Position numbers and translations under genes: made by a program | Assembly (NCBI RefSeq): GCF_026212465.1 | Contig: NC_080059.1 | Span: 20,939,380-21,003,379, forward strand | Length of the DNA: 64,000 nt | Direction of reading: 5' to 3' | Source: Amaranthus tricolor | Taxonomy: Eukaryota; Streptophyta; Magnoliopsida; Caryophyllales; Amaranthaceae | Shown here: positions 26,501 to 38,998 of the stretch, piece after piece | Layout: each line of letters opens with the position of its first letter | How positions within the stretch are numbered: position 1 is the first letter of the stretch | Notes under the pieces: model-generated | Seen by the model: the letters and a program-made list of their open reading frames with translations, nothing else | Database searches by the model: none | What the model was told of the DNA's origin: nothing

Positions 26501-29283
26501 TGAAAAGAATAGTCATATGACAGAAATTACGTGCTTAGTTTCGTTTTTAACTTTTTTTTAGGTTTTTGATCACTTTGTCGCATAAAGTTGTTCAAACTTT
26601 GATTGTTTGGCATGACACTTGGCACACCACACCATTTGATATATTTTATTGTGTTGAAATGGTTAGAATTGAAAACAATAGTCATATGCTTGTAATTATG
26701 TGCTAAGTTCAATAATAAAGGTTTTTAAGCGATATTATCACTTTCTCGCAATAAGCAGTTCAGACTTAGTTTGTTTGGCATGAAACTTGGCACACAACAC
26801 CGTTTGGCATATATTATTATGATGAAATTGTTAGAATTGAAAACAATAGTCATATGCTTGAAATTACTTGCGTAGTTCTGTTTTTATGGTTTTTTTAGCT
26901 TTTTGTTCTCTTTCTCGTATAAAGTAGCTCAAACTTGGATTGTTTGACATGAAACATGGCACAAAACACTATTTGGTATATATTATTGTGTTAAAATGGT
27001 TTGATTCGAAAAAAATAGTCATATGCTTGAAATTATGTGCTTAGTATCGTTTTTAAGGTTTTTTTTAATTTTTTGTTACTTTGTTGCATAAGGTAATTCA
27101 AATTTTGTTTGTTTGGAATGAAACTTGGCACACAATATTGTTCGGTATATATTGTGTTGAAATAGTTAGAATTGAAAACAATAGTCAATTGATTGAAATG
27201 ACGTGCTATGTTACTTTTTAAAGGTTTTTTAAGCGTTTTTGGCACTTTTTCGCATAATGTAATTCAAATTGGTTTGTTTGGCATGAAACTTGGCACAGAA
27301 CACTATTTGGTATATACTATTGTGTTAATATGGTTAGAAACGAAAACAATAGTCATATGCTTGAAATTACGTGCTTAGTTCCGTTTTTATGGTTTTTCTA
27401 AATTTATTGTCACTTTCTCGCAATAAGTAGTTCAGACTTAGTTTGTTAGGCATGAAACTTGGCACACAACACTATTTGGTATATATTATTGTGTTAAAGT
27501 TTTTAGAATCAAAAACAAAAATTATATGCTTGAAATTACGTGCTTAGTTGTGTTTTTAAGGTTTTAACGCGTTTTTGGCACATACTCGCATAAAGTATTT
27601 CAAACGTGGTTTGTTTGGCAATAATCATGGCACACAACACTATTTGGTATATATATTATTGTGTTAAAATTGTAAGAATCTCTAACAATAGTCATACGCT
27701 TGAAATTTTGTTCTTAGTTTTGTTTTTAAGTTTTTTTTTTCTCACTTTCTCGCAATAAGTAGTACAGACTATGTTTGTTAGGCATAAAAACTAGGCAAAC
27801 AACACTATTTTGTAAATATTATTTTGATGAAATAGTTAGAATTGAAAACAATAGTCATATCCTTGAAATTATGTGCTTAGTTCCGTTTTAATGTTTTTCT
27901 AAAATTTTTGTCACTTTTCGCATAAAGTAGTTCAAACTTGGTTTGTTTGGAATGAAACTTGGCACACAACACTGTTGGTATATATTTTTTTGAATGTGTT
28001 AGAATTGAAAACAATAGTCAGAATTGAAAACAATAGTCAGATGCTTGAAATAACGTGCTAAGTTCTGTTTAAAGGGTTTTTAAAGCTTTTTTTGCACTTT
28101 TTCACATAAAGTAGTTTAAATTGGTTTGTGTGGTATGAAACTTGGCACACAACACTATTTGGTATATAGTATTGTTTTAAGAAGGTTAGAATCGAAAACA
28201 ATATTCATATGCTTGAAACTACGTGCGAAATTACATTTTTAAGGTTTTTTAAACGTTTTTGGTGCTTTCTCAAATAAAGTAGTTCAAACTTGGTTTATTT
28301 GGCATGAAACTTGGCACAGAACACTGTTTAGTATATATTATTGTGTTGAAATGGTTAGAATTGAAAACAATAGTCATATGCTTGTAATTATGTGCTAAGT
28401 TCAGTTATAAAGGTTTTTAAGCGTTATTGTCACTTTCTCGCAATAAGTAGTTCAGACTTGGTTTGTTTTGCATGAAACTTGGCACACAACACTGAATGGT
28501 ATATATCATTGTGTTGAAATTGTTAGAATTGAAAACAATAGTCAGATGCTTGAAATTACACGCTAAGTTCCGTTTTAAAGGTTTTTAAGCTTTTTAGGCA
28601 CTTTTTCACATAAAGATGCTAAAATTTTGTTTGTTTGGCATGAAACTTGGCACACAACACTATTTGGTATTTACTATTGTGTTAATATGGTTAGAATCAA
28701 AAACAATAGGGATTTGCTTGAAATTACGTGCTTAGTTGCATTTTTAAGAATTTAAAGCGTTTTTTGAACTTTCTGGCTTAAAGTAGTTCAAACTTGGTTT
28801 GTTTGGCATGAAAATTTGCACACAACACTACTTGGTATATATTATTGTAATGAAATCGTTAGAATTGAAAACAGTAGTCATATGCTTGAAATTACTTGCG
28901 TAGTTCTGTTTTAAAGGTTTTTTTGGCTTTTTGTTCTCTTTCTCGCATAAAGTAGTTCAAACTTCGATTGTTTGACATGAATTATGGCACAAAACACTAT
29001 TTGGTATATATTATTGAGTTAAAATGGTTTGATTCAAAAACAATAGTGATATGCTTGAAATTACATGCTTAGTTTCGTTTTTACCGTTTTTTAAGCGTTT
29101 TTGACACTTTTTCGCATAAAGTAGATCAAAACTTGGTTTGTTTGGCATGAAACTTGGCACACAACACTATTTGATATATATTATTGTAATGAAATGGTTA
29201 GAATTGAAAAGAATAGTCATTTGCTTGAAATTACGTGCTTAGTTTCGTTTTTAAGGGTTTTTTAGGTTTTTGATCACTTTGTC
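17505..29283 (+). repeat. Satellite array, older diverged part
   Basis: About 70 monomers of roughly 168 bp continue in the same orientation after the solo LTR. Monomers form subtypes that recur in order. The AATTCAAATTTTGTTTGTTTGG subtype is near 22241, 24703 and 27074. The GGTTTTTTCA(A/G)CG subtype is at 21571, 23838 and 26364. The array therefore keeps traces of a roughly 2.3-2.5-kb higher-order unit. Several monomers are shortened or fused. The array ends inside a monomer at 29283 (TTGATCACTTTGTC), where unrelated retroelement DNA begins. No coding sequence is supported in this interval. Confidence 0.95.
17506..18850 (+). repeat. Local 673-bp (four-monomer) direct duplication in the satellite
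   Basis: The unusual block GATGCTAAACATTTG occurs at 17688 and 18361. The block with CACACATTACTATTTGG recurs about 672 bp apart (near 18058 and 18730). Two adjacent four-monomer units are therefore much closer to each other than to the surrounding monomers. Confidence 0.85.
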
Positions 29284-29786
29284 TCATCAACTCCCCGGTT
29301 AAGCATTATCCCAAACTCAATTGATCAAGTATTCAACTCTTCATTTCCCCTGATTAGAATGCTTTCAGGAAAGAATCAGTGACTTAGAGGTATTTGAGCA
29401 TTTATTCTTGCAATAAATAGTGAGGGTTTTGGAACTGTTGCTCTCACCTAACTTTTATTCATATTCGTTTCATTTTCTCAACATTTGTTATAGTGACAGA
29501 AAGTAGAGAGATACACTCTTACAATCTTCAACAGGTCTTTGAGCTTTCTGACAAAATCTTCAAGGTCTTCAAGGTTTTTCTTACATATCTTCAAATATTC
29601 TAACTAATCTTAAAGATCTTCAAACAAGATACTCAAATTTTCCTCAAATTTTTGAATTTCTTCAAATTTTTCTTGTGTTCTTGAATTTGTTTGTTAAAGC
29701 TTTAAATTTGTTTACCAAGGCCTTGAATTTGTTTGTGAAACTAGTTTTTATTCTTCACAAATTTTGTCTACTATATTATTCTGACT

Positions 29787-32692
29787 ATGGTTGATATGGA
29801 TGTTACGGCTACGAATGAGACTTTGACTAACATAGGTATTAACCCTACTAACTTGGAGAACTTCCCATCTTTAGTTTCATATAAACACTTCGTTAATGAG
29901 GAAATACCGTTAGATGATTCGGGTGATAGCAATACAGTCGGAATCACCTCGTATTATGAATCAATGAAGGTCGGGGATGAGTCATCCGTCTCCTTCATAT
30001 ACATACCCGAGATATTCAAACCTGGTCCTTGGGAAGTGAGCGTTGCTTTCTTCCCAAACTACTTGCGGAGAATAAATCCTGACCTAGAAAGGTTATTGTA
30101 TGTAGATATGAAAAATATTGAAGAATCAGCCGAGTCTTCTGGAAGAGAAAGCGCGGTGCTAGCACCTCCTCCGTTTTACATAAAGGGCGGTGGGCCACTT
30201 AATTATTTCATTGACTTGCAAACCAAGAGGGACTTGGATAAACAAAGGAATGCAATCACACTCAAATGGGGGTTGAAGGACGATTACAACTTAATTACTC
30301 CAAGGAATTACGACACTGTTAGGTTCCCCCCTCCACATTGCATAGCTGTATATCTCCCTTGTTTTGAGCTGGGACTTAGATTCCTCTTAACCCCTCTTTT
30401 AGAAAAGTTTTAGATTTTCTGAATATATCTGTACCAGAGTTATACCCTAACGCATGGGATTGTTTAGTAGCATTTTTAATTCTTTTTAAAGTTTTAGCCG
30501 TACCTCCAACACTCACTGCCTTTAGATATATTTTTAGAGCGCGTCTTTGTAATTCTCAATCTTATGGCTAAAGATAGTCCACGACCTTCCGGATAATCAG
30601 AAGGGATATAGGACCAAGTTTGCATATCTGTATAGTTCTAGAGGATGGAATAATAAGACATCTTTTGATATTAAACCCAGCCTTTCGGATTTTAACAACA
30701 GTATCCCGCAATGTTCGTTAAATGATTCAGTGATAATAGAGTATGCCAAAATGGACGTGCAATTGGAAAGGAAACCAATGAACGTTTAGGACAATTGGAT
30801 ACCCGCTCGCACTGAGCTGGAGAACGAAAATCTTCTTTCGACATTTAGAATCAGTTTAACGATAGATCGAAGTAAGGCTTGCTAGATCTTTCCTTTTTAA
30901 TATGTGTGTTCTAACTTGTATTTTTCCTGGGGTTGCTAAGGAGAACTTGAGGAAGAAATATCCAGATTTAATGAAGAAGTTCAGTGTTATGAGGTTTGCT
31001 CACGGCGCAAACCAGAGAGCTGTGGACAAGCCCTTGCCTCTTCCTCCAAAGGTAGATATTGATTGTTTTTTGACCAATAAAGGGTTACCCTAACTTCTTC
31101 TTTGTAGGACTCGGTGACAACGGAGAAGGGGCTGGATGAAGTACCCCCTAAGAAGCAGCTCTAAGGCTTCTTGAGGAGAGGAAGAGGGTTCACATCCCTG
31201 ACGAGTCAAAGAGGGTAATCCCTCCAAAAAAAGAAAAAGGAAGAAAAGAAGGAAAAGCAGAAAAAGAGGAAGAGATAATCTTCCTTTTTGAATGCTGAGA
31301 GTGCCACAAAAAGGGCTTCCGTGGACATTATTAAGACTGTTGTGCCTATCAAAATTAGGTTAGTAGATGGGGAAATATCTACCCTGAAAAGGAAAGCTAT
31401 CCCTGCTATTGGTAAGGGTAAGGAGAAGGTGGGAGAATCAGCCGCGGCCCCTGAATCCCACTTGAAGGAGGTTTACCGTCGCCGGGAAGTCTTGCCTTTC
31501 CAGCAGAACACTCTTTTCACAGAGTTGGGTCATAAGGGTATGATAACCCGTTTCAACAAGGCGACTTCGCATTTGATAACCAAAGTGGACGTCGATCATC
31601 TAGGGTCCCTGCCCCCTAAGGACAGAGTGTGCCAGTTCCAAGCTTCTGCGGTTGAGGTAGTATCATCGCTTCGTGTTGGTATCTTATCTTATAGTAAAAG
31701 TGTATAGAACTGAATCCCTTATTATTTTGCAGACTTTTTTGAGAATGTATTTCGAGTTAAACTTATGTCATCAAAGTGCGGCGGATAAGGAAACTTTAGC
31801 GGTATTAACCTCCCATTGTGACGAGCAAAATGAGGAAACTAAAGAAGCTTTAGGAGGATCTCGAGGAGCTACTGGGTTTAAAAGAGAAACTCTCCAAGTG
31901 CGCTGAATTGAAGGAGCGCTTGGTAAAGACTTAACAATGACGGGAGAGAACCAAGAATCAGCTAGATGAGACTATTGGGAACTTGGAAACGGCTTCAAGC
32001 TTATCTGCTACCCTTGGTCATGAGACGGGATGCCTAATGGATATCCATGACAGACTGATTCATCAGAATCAGTCCCTTACCAGGCAAGTGTCAGAAGATT
32101 TGGAGAAGTTCAAACTCTTACTTGATGCGGTGAGGAGTTACAACTTTGCTCGGAAAGGCTAGCCAAGATAGCCAGGGACTGGCTTACATCAGATGAGCCC
32201 GAAGCATCGAGTTCCTTAGGGGACTTGACAACAAAGATGATGCATTCAAGTTCTATGATTAGTGATGAAAGATATCGCTTGGCTGCCGCGAAGTTCGGTG
32301 TCAACTTTGATTCTCTCCATCAGATTGCCAAAGACAAGGGAGACGAAGCATTGACCAACCTGGCCTCCGTATTAAAATGAGAGTCGGCGGTTTTGGTTGA
32401 TCCAACTTGGGATGTGAAGGAGAAAGATGAATGGTTAAAGAAAGTTGATGAAGGGGTTGAAAAGGAGGCTTTATGCCTTGATCTTGATAAATTGACCATA
32501 TCTCCTCCTTTGGCCCCAGATATTCCTGAGAGTTTAGCAGTATCCAAGCTGGAGAACATGTGCTTGGATCTATCGAACTTGATAATCAATGAAGGGAAGA
32601 ACCTCTAGAGCTTATCCAAGGAGCTGTCCAAGATTGAAGAGGAGCCGTTCAATATCGAGGATTTTGTGAGCTTCACTCCTATTCTGAAATAG
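29787..32692 (+). pseudogene. Antisense extra ORF of Tat element (putative gypsy-type transposon domain)
   Basis: The frame opens at ATG 29787 and runs 208 codons to 30413. There a one-base frameshift interrupts a conserved-looking stretch: VYLPCFELGLRFLLTPLLEK continues in another frame as LDFLNISVPELYPNAWDC and then LTAFRYIFRARL. This pattern resembles the plant 'putative gypsy type transposon' domain (Pfam PF04195, from memory). Later frames at about 30560-30890, 31288-31707 and 31900-32692 carry DLPDNQKGYRTKFAYLYSSRGW-like sequence, a lysine-rich low-complexity stretch, a coiled-coil-like region and an acidic C-terminus ending in TAG at 32692. At least four frame breaks or stops separate them. 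Some could be introns, for instance around 31680-31735 where TTATTTTGCAG precedes reopening. The known role of such extra ORFs is unclear. It is convergent with pol, the arrangement seen in Tat-lineage elements. Confidence 0.72.
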
Positions 32693-33499
32693 GGATGTGT
32701 TGTGTCACCCAAGCCGCTGCGTCAAGAGCCAGATGAAGACATTGGTTGCTTTCTTGGAGGATCTTTGAATTGTTTGTGATTTGTATTTGATACTTTGTTG
32801 GCCAATGTATGGTCTTTATTTTTGAGGATGTAGTTGAATTGAATTTATGCTTTATCGATTATTAGTCGTATTGTATTTGAAATTTGGTGACCCAACAAGT
32901 CGTATTCCATATGGCCGGACTAATGAGGAGTCCATGTTTTCTATGTTTGCGATTTGATTTATTGGATGATTCCTTTTAACGATGAATGATTGTTTTGAAT
33001 ATTTTTACCGGAGGACTCTTTTTTAAGAGGCCTGACTAGTTATATAATGGATAGTCGAATAGTCATAGGAATTTTATTGAATACTTGGAATATTTTTTGT
33101 CATGGGTCCCTTTTTAAGGGGTCTGATTTGTAGACGTTACTGATTATCGCTGATTTTAATAGAAAAATACTGACTTCAACAAGATTTGCAAAAACTGAAG
33201 TTTATGTAAGTAAATGTCCGATAACTGACAACTTGAAATTTGACGTGTAAACGAATGTCAAGTATGTTTTACAACTTTACACCTGAAAACTAAATAATTA
33301 TGAAAAAACGAATATAACATAGAATATGAAACTGAATAACTGAGAACTATGAAAATGTTGAAACTTCTGCTGAAAATTGAAATTGAAATTGAAATTGATG
33401 GTTAAACTGATGATTATTGATGATCGAAAGATATCTTCTAACTCGAATGACGATAAATTCCTTTTCTCTGTCCTGTAGCCCCTTGTAGATCTTGTTAAA
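32693..33499. other. Spacer between the convergent pol and extra ORF
   Basis: No gene is supported. Positions 32880-33130 contain loosely repeated words around short hairpin-like motifs (GGACTCTTTTTTAAGAGGCC, GGGTCCCTTTTTAAGGGGTC). Such GC-stem/T-loop words lie between the two converging frames and could contribute to 3'-end formation, but that is only inference. Confidence 0.45.
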
Positions 33500-36400
33500 T
33501 GAAGTATTTTTTCAAGTGATCTCCATTCCATGGGCGGAGTAGATTCTTTCCTTTCATATCTTCTGACTCAAACGTCTCTGGTTTGATGGCGCGGATGATT
33601 TTTAATGAGCCATCCCAATTGGCCCCGAACTTTTCTCTCTCTGCTATCTTAGCCGTGGCTTCAATTTTGCAGAGGACAAATCACCAACTTGAATACGTCT
33701 AGCTTTGATATGACAGTTGAAGTTACGGATCATTCTCTGTTTTTGAGTTATCGACCTTAGTATAGCTTTTTCCCTCGTTTCCAGTAACAATTCCAAGTTT
33801 ATCCTCTTTTTTTCTTCGTTCTGGTGGAGGGTATGCCGATTTCTACAGGCTGTATAGCTTCGGATCCGTCTATCGAAGAAAAGGGAGTATGACCTGTTAC
33901 TTCTTTAATTGTTGTTCTGCTGGCCCACAAAATGCCGTGCACTTCTTCATCCCAAGTTCCTTTTGCCCCTTCTATTTTTTTATTGATGTCGTTTAAGATT
34001 TCTGTTAACCGACTCCACTTTGCCATTGGTTTATGGTCGAGATACTGAACTGAATCGGATCTGGATGTTGAATCTGTCACAATACTCTACTGTGTTCTTA
34101 CTGATGAATTGTTGTCCATTGTCTGTGATGATGACGAGAAGGATGTCGTACCTCGTGATGATATTTCGCCATATGAACTAACAAACTTGCTTATTTGTGA
34201 TGGAGTTAAGGGCTTCGGCTTCCATATACTTGGAAAAGTAGTTAATGGCCACAATGATAAACTTTCGTTTTCCCTTAGCTGGTGGGAAGGGGCCAAGAAG
34301 ATCCATAGCCCATTTGTCAAAAGGCAAGAAAGCTTTAATAGCTGAAAGATAGTTAGATGGCTTTCTACCTACCTTTGAGTAGTATTGGCTGGATACAACG
34401 TTTGATCAATTTTTCGGCATCGTCCTGAGAGAAGGCCAGTAGTATCCACTTCTCAGGACTTTGCTTATGACAGTTCGTACTCCTTGGTGGATTCTGCATC
34501 CACCTTCGTGTATTTCACGAAGGATGTAATTCCCTTCTTCAGGGGATACACGCTTCAGAAGGGGGTGTGTGTATGATTTTTTGTAGAGCGTTCCTTCGTG
34601 GAGTTTGAACCATTTTACCTCCTTCTGGAGTAGCTTTGCTTGATTCTCATCTAGGGTAATATTTGATTTTGCAAGTATTGGATGTCGGGCTCCATCCATG
34701 TTTCTAACCTATCAACCATAGTGACCATGAAGTTAATGTTGGGGTTAGGAAGCACATCCCAGACGATATCACGAGTCGCGGATGTTTTAGCTGAGCTGGC
34801 AAGTTTTGCTAGAGAATCGGCTTGTACATTTTCAGATCTCGGGATGTGAGTTAATGTGAATTTGTCAAATTTCTTGACGAATTCCTTCACATGTTGCAAA
34901 TACATTTTCATGCTATCGTCCTTGGCTTCAAATTCTCCGTTCACTTGTCCGACTATCAATTGGGGATCAGAGAAAGTGGATAGTATCTTAGCCCCAGGTT
35001 TATAGCAAATTTTAAGCCCCAAGAGTAGTGCTTCATACTCTGCTTCATTATTAGAGGCCGCAAACTCAAATCTAACTGCCCTCTCCATACGGACCCCAGC
35101 AGAAGATATGAACAGAAGGCCTGCTCCGCTTGCGGATTGTGTAGAGGAACCATCTACATATAACTTCCATTCTTGATTGGCTACAGGGTGACAGGGAATA
35201 GTGCTTTCAGCAATGAAATCAGCTAAGGCTTGAGCTTTGATTATTGTTCGTGGCTCATATTCAATTCCAAAGTCCGCTAGTTGGTTGGCCCAATCAGTGA
35301 CGCGGCTTGATTGGTTTTTTCCTTCAAGAATCGTTTTTAGGGACTGGCTGGTTCTGACTATGATTTGATGTGATTAGAAGTAAGTTTTCAGTTTTCTGCT
35401 TGCCATCACCACTACAAATAAAAATTCTCCATTTCGCTGTAGTTACCCTCCGAGATGCGAAAAGCATGACTTATGTAATAAACAGGGAGCTGTTTCTTTT
35501 CCCTTTCAGAAATCAATACTTCTGACAAAGAGTTTTCCGAGAGAGAGACGTATAAAACTAAGGTTTCTCCGTTGATAAGTGAAACTAGTTTTGGTAGAGA
35601 AGATAAGTATTCTTTCAACTGGTTGAAGGATTCCTCGGCCTCGCATCCATTCAAAGTTTGTTTGTTTGAGGGTTTTAAAGAAGGGTGAGCATTTGTCTGC
35701 TGATTTAGACATGAATCTCCCTAGAGCAGCCACACATCTTGTTAGCTTTTGGACTTCTTTCACGGATGTTGGAGACTTCATGTCCAGTATTGCACGAATC
35801 TTGTCAGGATTTGCTTCTATACCTCTTTCGTCTACGAGAAAGCCGAGACATTTCCCTCCAAAGAACCCAAACACACTTGTCAGGATTAAGTCGCATTTGG
35901 TGGTTACGAAGGGTCATGAATGTTTCATGTAAATTCGCGCCATGTTCAGATGATTGCTTGCTTTTTGTGATCATATCATCTACTTACACCTCCAAGTTTC
36001 GGCCTATCTAAGATTGAAAGACCGTGTTGATCATTCTCTGATAAGTCGCTCTGGCATTTTTGAATCTAAAGGGCATGACCTTGTAGCAATATACGTCGGC
36101 ATTGGTAATGAATGTTGTGTGAGGCTGGTCTTATAGGGCTAAAGGGATTTGATGATAACCCGCATTAGCGTCCATGAAGCTTAAGAGGGTGTGGCCTGCT
36201 ATAGAATCCATCAAGCGATCTATCTTGGGAAGAGGATAGTCATCTTTCGGGCATGCTTTGTTTAGATCTGTGAAGTCAACACACATCCTCCATTTCCCAT
36301 TTGGCTGTTTCACAAGGACAATGTTAGAAAGCCAATCGAAGTACTTGCATTCCCGGATGAATCCTGCTTTCAGCAATTTCTCCACTTCTTCTTTAGCGGC

Positions 36401-36760
36401 TTCAATTCTCTCTTTCCCCTGGTGTCGCAGCTTCTGCTTTACGAGTTTGTAGCCTGGTTTTATGTCAAGTTTATGGCACGTAACACTTGTTGGTATGCCA
36501 GGCATCTCTTCCTTAAAAAAAGCAAAGATGTCACGGAACTCAGCAACTGTGGCCAAGATTTTGTGTTTTACCGCCTCTGAAAGATTTTTGCCTATTTTAA
36601 TCGATTTTCCCTCAAATATTTCCACCTCCTCATGTCATTCAACCGGGCGAGGCCTTTTATGTGTGTTTAGGGTGTCTATGTATACACTCATGACAGATGG
36701 AGACTTTTCTTCCCTCATTCTCTTAGAGGGAACACCAGAAGTTCCTTGTTTCAAGATGTA
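33500..36760 (-). pseudogene. Tat-lineage Ty3/gypsy pol: RT, RNase H, second RNase H, integrase
   Basis: Minus-strand order is as follows. RT (36625 to about 35700) shows LVKQPNGKWRMCVDFTDLNK, CPKDDYPLPKIDRLMDS and SFMDANAGYHQI. The thumb and Ty3-type RNase H (about 35870-35412) shows KCLGFLVDERGIEANPDK and the LPVYYISHA region. The second RNase H (35088-34651) shows ASNNEAEYEALLLGL and IPRSENVQADSLAKLA. Integrase shows the H2C2 finger (EIHEGGCRIHQG, near 34500), a core with DLLGPFPPAKGK and ITDNGQQF (about 34320-34100), and GTWDEEVHGILWASRTT (about 33950). Its tail region runs near 33800-33500. Stops and frameshifts separate the blocks. At the RT catalytic YVDD the tyrosine codon reads as TAA (around 35985), so the enzyme is inactive. 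Gag and protease are absent. Confidence 0.9.
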
Positions 36761-38575
36761 AACGTCTAACTAAGTTAATGAAAAGGCTTCTACATAAAAT
36801 TTTCATGTGTTATAAAGAAGGATTTGGAGTAGTACAGAAAAGTGTGAAAAAAATAAGAAAAAACCGCATACTTGTGGCTTTTGTTTTTCGGCTGATGTTT
36901 TCAAAAAGCAAATTAGTTTTCCATTGTTGGCTTATACTATATTGGGATTAACTTCTCAATATTGAAGAGAAAGTAAGGTTGAATACAAGAGTTGTATACA
37001 CATAAAATTAGTTTAAGAATTTTTCTTAAATGACGTATAGTATACGGGGTCTTACGAGACGTTGTGGGTGGACTAAACTAGAGGAAATTTATTTGCAGGT
37101 GTTGTCTCGGGATTATATTTAGCTAACGAATTCACGCTACAAAGGTATAATTTCTTATCCCGATATTTACTTGTTTCATTTCATGTCAATAATTGGGTTT
37201 TGGAAAGATTTTAGTTTTCTGCATGTTAAAAGTTAACATTACTAGAATCCTACATACGTGACCGTGAATCGGAGCTCTACAAATCTGATGCAGACACCAA
37301 AACCTCGAAACAATCTGAACTGCCCCGAAAATGGCAAAACAAAAAGTTTATTCTCGATTTTCATGACAGCCTGTTAGTATTTTGGACATAACTCTCTTAT
37401 ACGAACTCATTTTTGGGCGATTTAAGTCCCCACGCGACCATGACTTAGAGCTCTTCAAAGCTCATTTACAAACTAGAACCACAAAAATGACTCTAACTAT
37501 CTCGAAAACAACCAAACAGATTGGGATAGAAACTTGCTCAAATAAGATGAACTTTACTCTCAACTTTGAACATAAATCAACAACCATTGTCTATATTTAA
37601 AAACTTAAAACCACTTTAAAACATTCAATTTATAATTAACTTAATAGAATAGTTTGTAGGTTACCTTGATGAGCAATTTCTTCAATCAAAATTCAAAATC
37701 CAACTTCAAACACCAAAAGAAGATTCTACAAAAAAGTCCAAACAATTAAACACATCAATATCAATTAAATGTTCTTTTAACCTTAATTAACATAAACATA
37801 ATTAAAATGAAAATGAAGATGTTTAAGAACTTACTTTAACACAAAAAGGATGGAAGATGGTGATGACTACTTGGACTCTTCTATCCCAACAATATCTTCA
37901 ATAAATTTAAACTTAGATTTAGCTTCCCACAATCATACTGATTTTGTAAAGAATTAATTAAACCTTAAGATCCCTAATTTCTAGTTTAGGGGTTTCTACC
38001 ATGAAAAGATACTACTTAATTCTTGGTGGTTTATGAGCTTGTGATGGAGAAGTACGTTGAATTTCAGCTTTTAAGGAGATTTAATGTATTAGAGGGATCA
38101 AATTTCTGAAATTTGCTTTGAGGTTGATAATGAAGAAGATGAGTAAAGGGTATTCTTTTCACAGATTACAATACTTAAGATAGAGGTTTTACTTAGGTGA
38201 GTCATAAGGTGCAGGTGGCAAAGTATGAGCAATATGGCTTCCTACACATACTCATCAAAGTATGAGGTGTATAATATACCTATATTTTTCGTTATATAAT
38301 TTATTTTTTCCCCAAAATTAATATGACAGATACCCAAATATAATAGAATCTTTTACTTATTCCCAATTAACTTCATTAACATACTTAAAATTTGATAACG
38401 CAAATTAACTTAATTAATTACTATTAAAATTAAGCCGCTTTTACTGTGGACATATTTATAAAAATATCTAATAGCCTCAACACTAAAAGAAATCTTAGCA
38501 TGCCCTTTATAGACATATTTATAAAAATATTTAATAGCTTTTACTGTAGAGCGAATTTCAACAATTATGTAAAAG
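36761..38575. other. AT-rich DNA without recognised gene
   Basis: No supported coding sequence. Positions about 37230-37600 have a word composition (acataactctcttatacgaact and neighbours) reminiscent of plant LTR U3/U5 sequence, so this may be remnant LTR DNA, but I could not define ends. Near 38448 and 38512 a 28-bp block (GACATATTTATAAAAATAT core) is directly repeated 64 bp apart. Confidence 0.45.
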
Positions 38576-38845
38576 TTAAAAGTAAGCTAAAAGATATATA
38601 TTATAAGGAACAACCCTACGGTTATCCAAATCGAGACCCCGAACACATGCACTCTTACCAGTATTACGTCTTCCGTATGTCGGATACCCGTCATCAGCAT
38701 GTGTTGTGAAATCAGAAAACCTCCTAGGATACTTATGCTTACATATGGATTGTCCATTTTGGTTTACCATACAAGGACATTGTGGATTTCGAGTTCTACA
38801 AGAGCCATGCATCATGTGATGCAACACAATCTCATTACTAATCAA
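38576..38845 (-). pseudogene. Helitron protein fragment (Helitron-like N-terminal domain)
   Basis: An 89-codon minus-strand frame contains LHHMMHGSCRTRNPQCPCMV, ICKHKYPRRFSDFTT, DDGYPTYGRRNTGK and LDNRRVVPYNIYLLAYF. These match, in the right order and spacing, a stretch of plant Helitron replication/helicase proteins just upstream of the Rep catalytic region (typical forms there are MHGPCG, CSKHFPK, DGYPVYRRR, LDNRWVVPYN). Only about 90 of well over 1000 residues remain. No Rep HUH motif, helicase motif or 3' CTRR hairpin was found beside it. It could be a decayed autonomous copy or a fragment left by another insertion. Confidence 0.75.
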
Positions 38846-38998
38846 GAAAATAACTATAAGTACTACAACAATACTATTCCATTGAGTTATATGTTCCCTA
38901 CCTAAAATAACAAAATTAAAGTTATCAATGTGTTTTCTTTTCTACATTTCCATGGCATATTTTATAACCAACATCCTACAAAAGTACGGCTATACATA

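Larger units (their letters stand above)
29284..36760 (-). mobile_element. Truncated Tat-lineage Ty3/gypsy retrotransposon
   Basis: Read on the minus strand, the fragment contains the RT connection, RT, RNase H, a second (archaeal-type) RNase H and integrase (36760 down to about 33500), a non-coding spacer, and then an extra ORF in antisense orientation (29787-32692). The second RNase H and the antisense extra ORF downstream of pol are features known from the plant Tat lineage (Ogre/Retand relatives). No gag, protease, primer-binding site or LTR was found at either end. The left end abuts satellite at 29283. The right end, at about 36760, fades into unrelated DNA. Multiple stops and frameshifts show it is dead. 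Confidence 0.82.

Noticed and set aside
1..29283. CRISPR-like or telomeric repeat
   Set aside because: Units are about 168 bp, head-to-tail without unique spacers, and contain no TTTAGGG runs. This is satellite DNA.
34087..34345. Overlapping ORFs on both strands in the integrase core region
   Set aside because: The true integrase core reads in another minus-strand frame (DLLGPFPPAKGK, ITDNGQQF). These are shadows.
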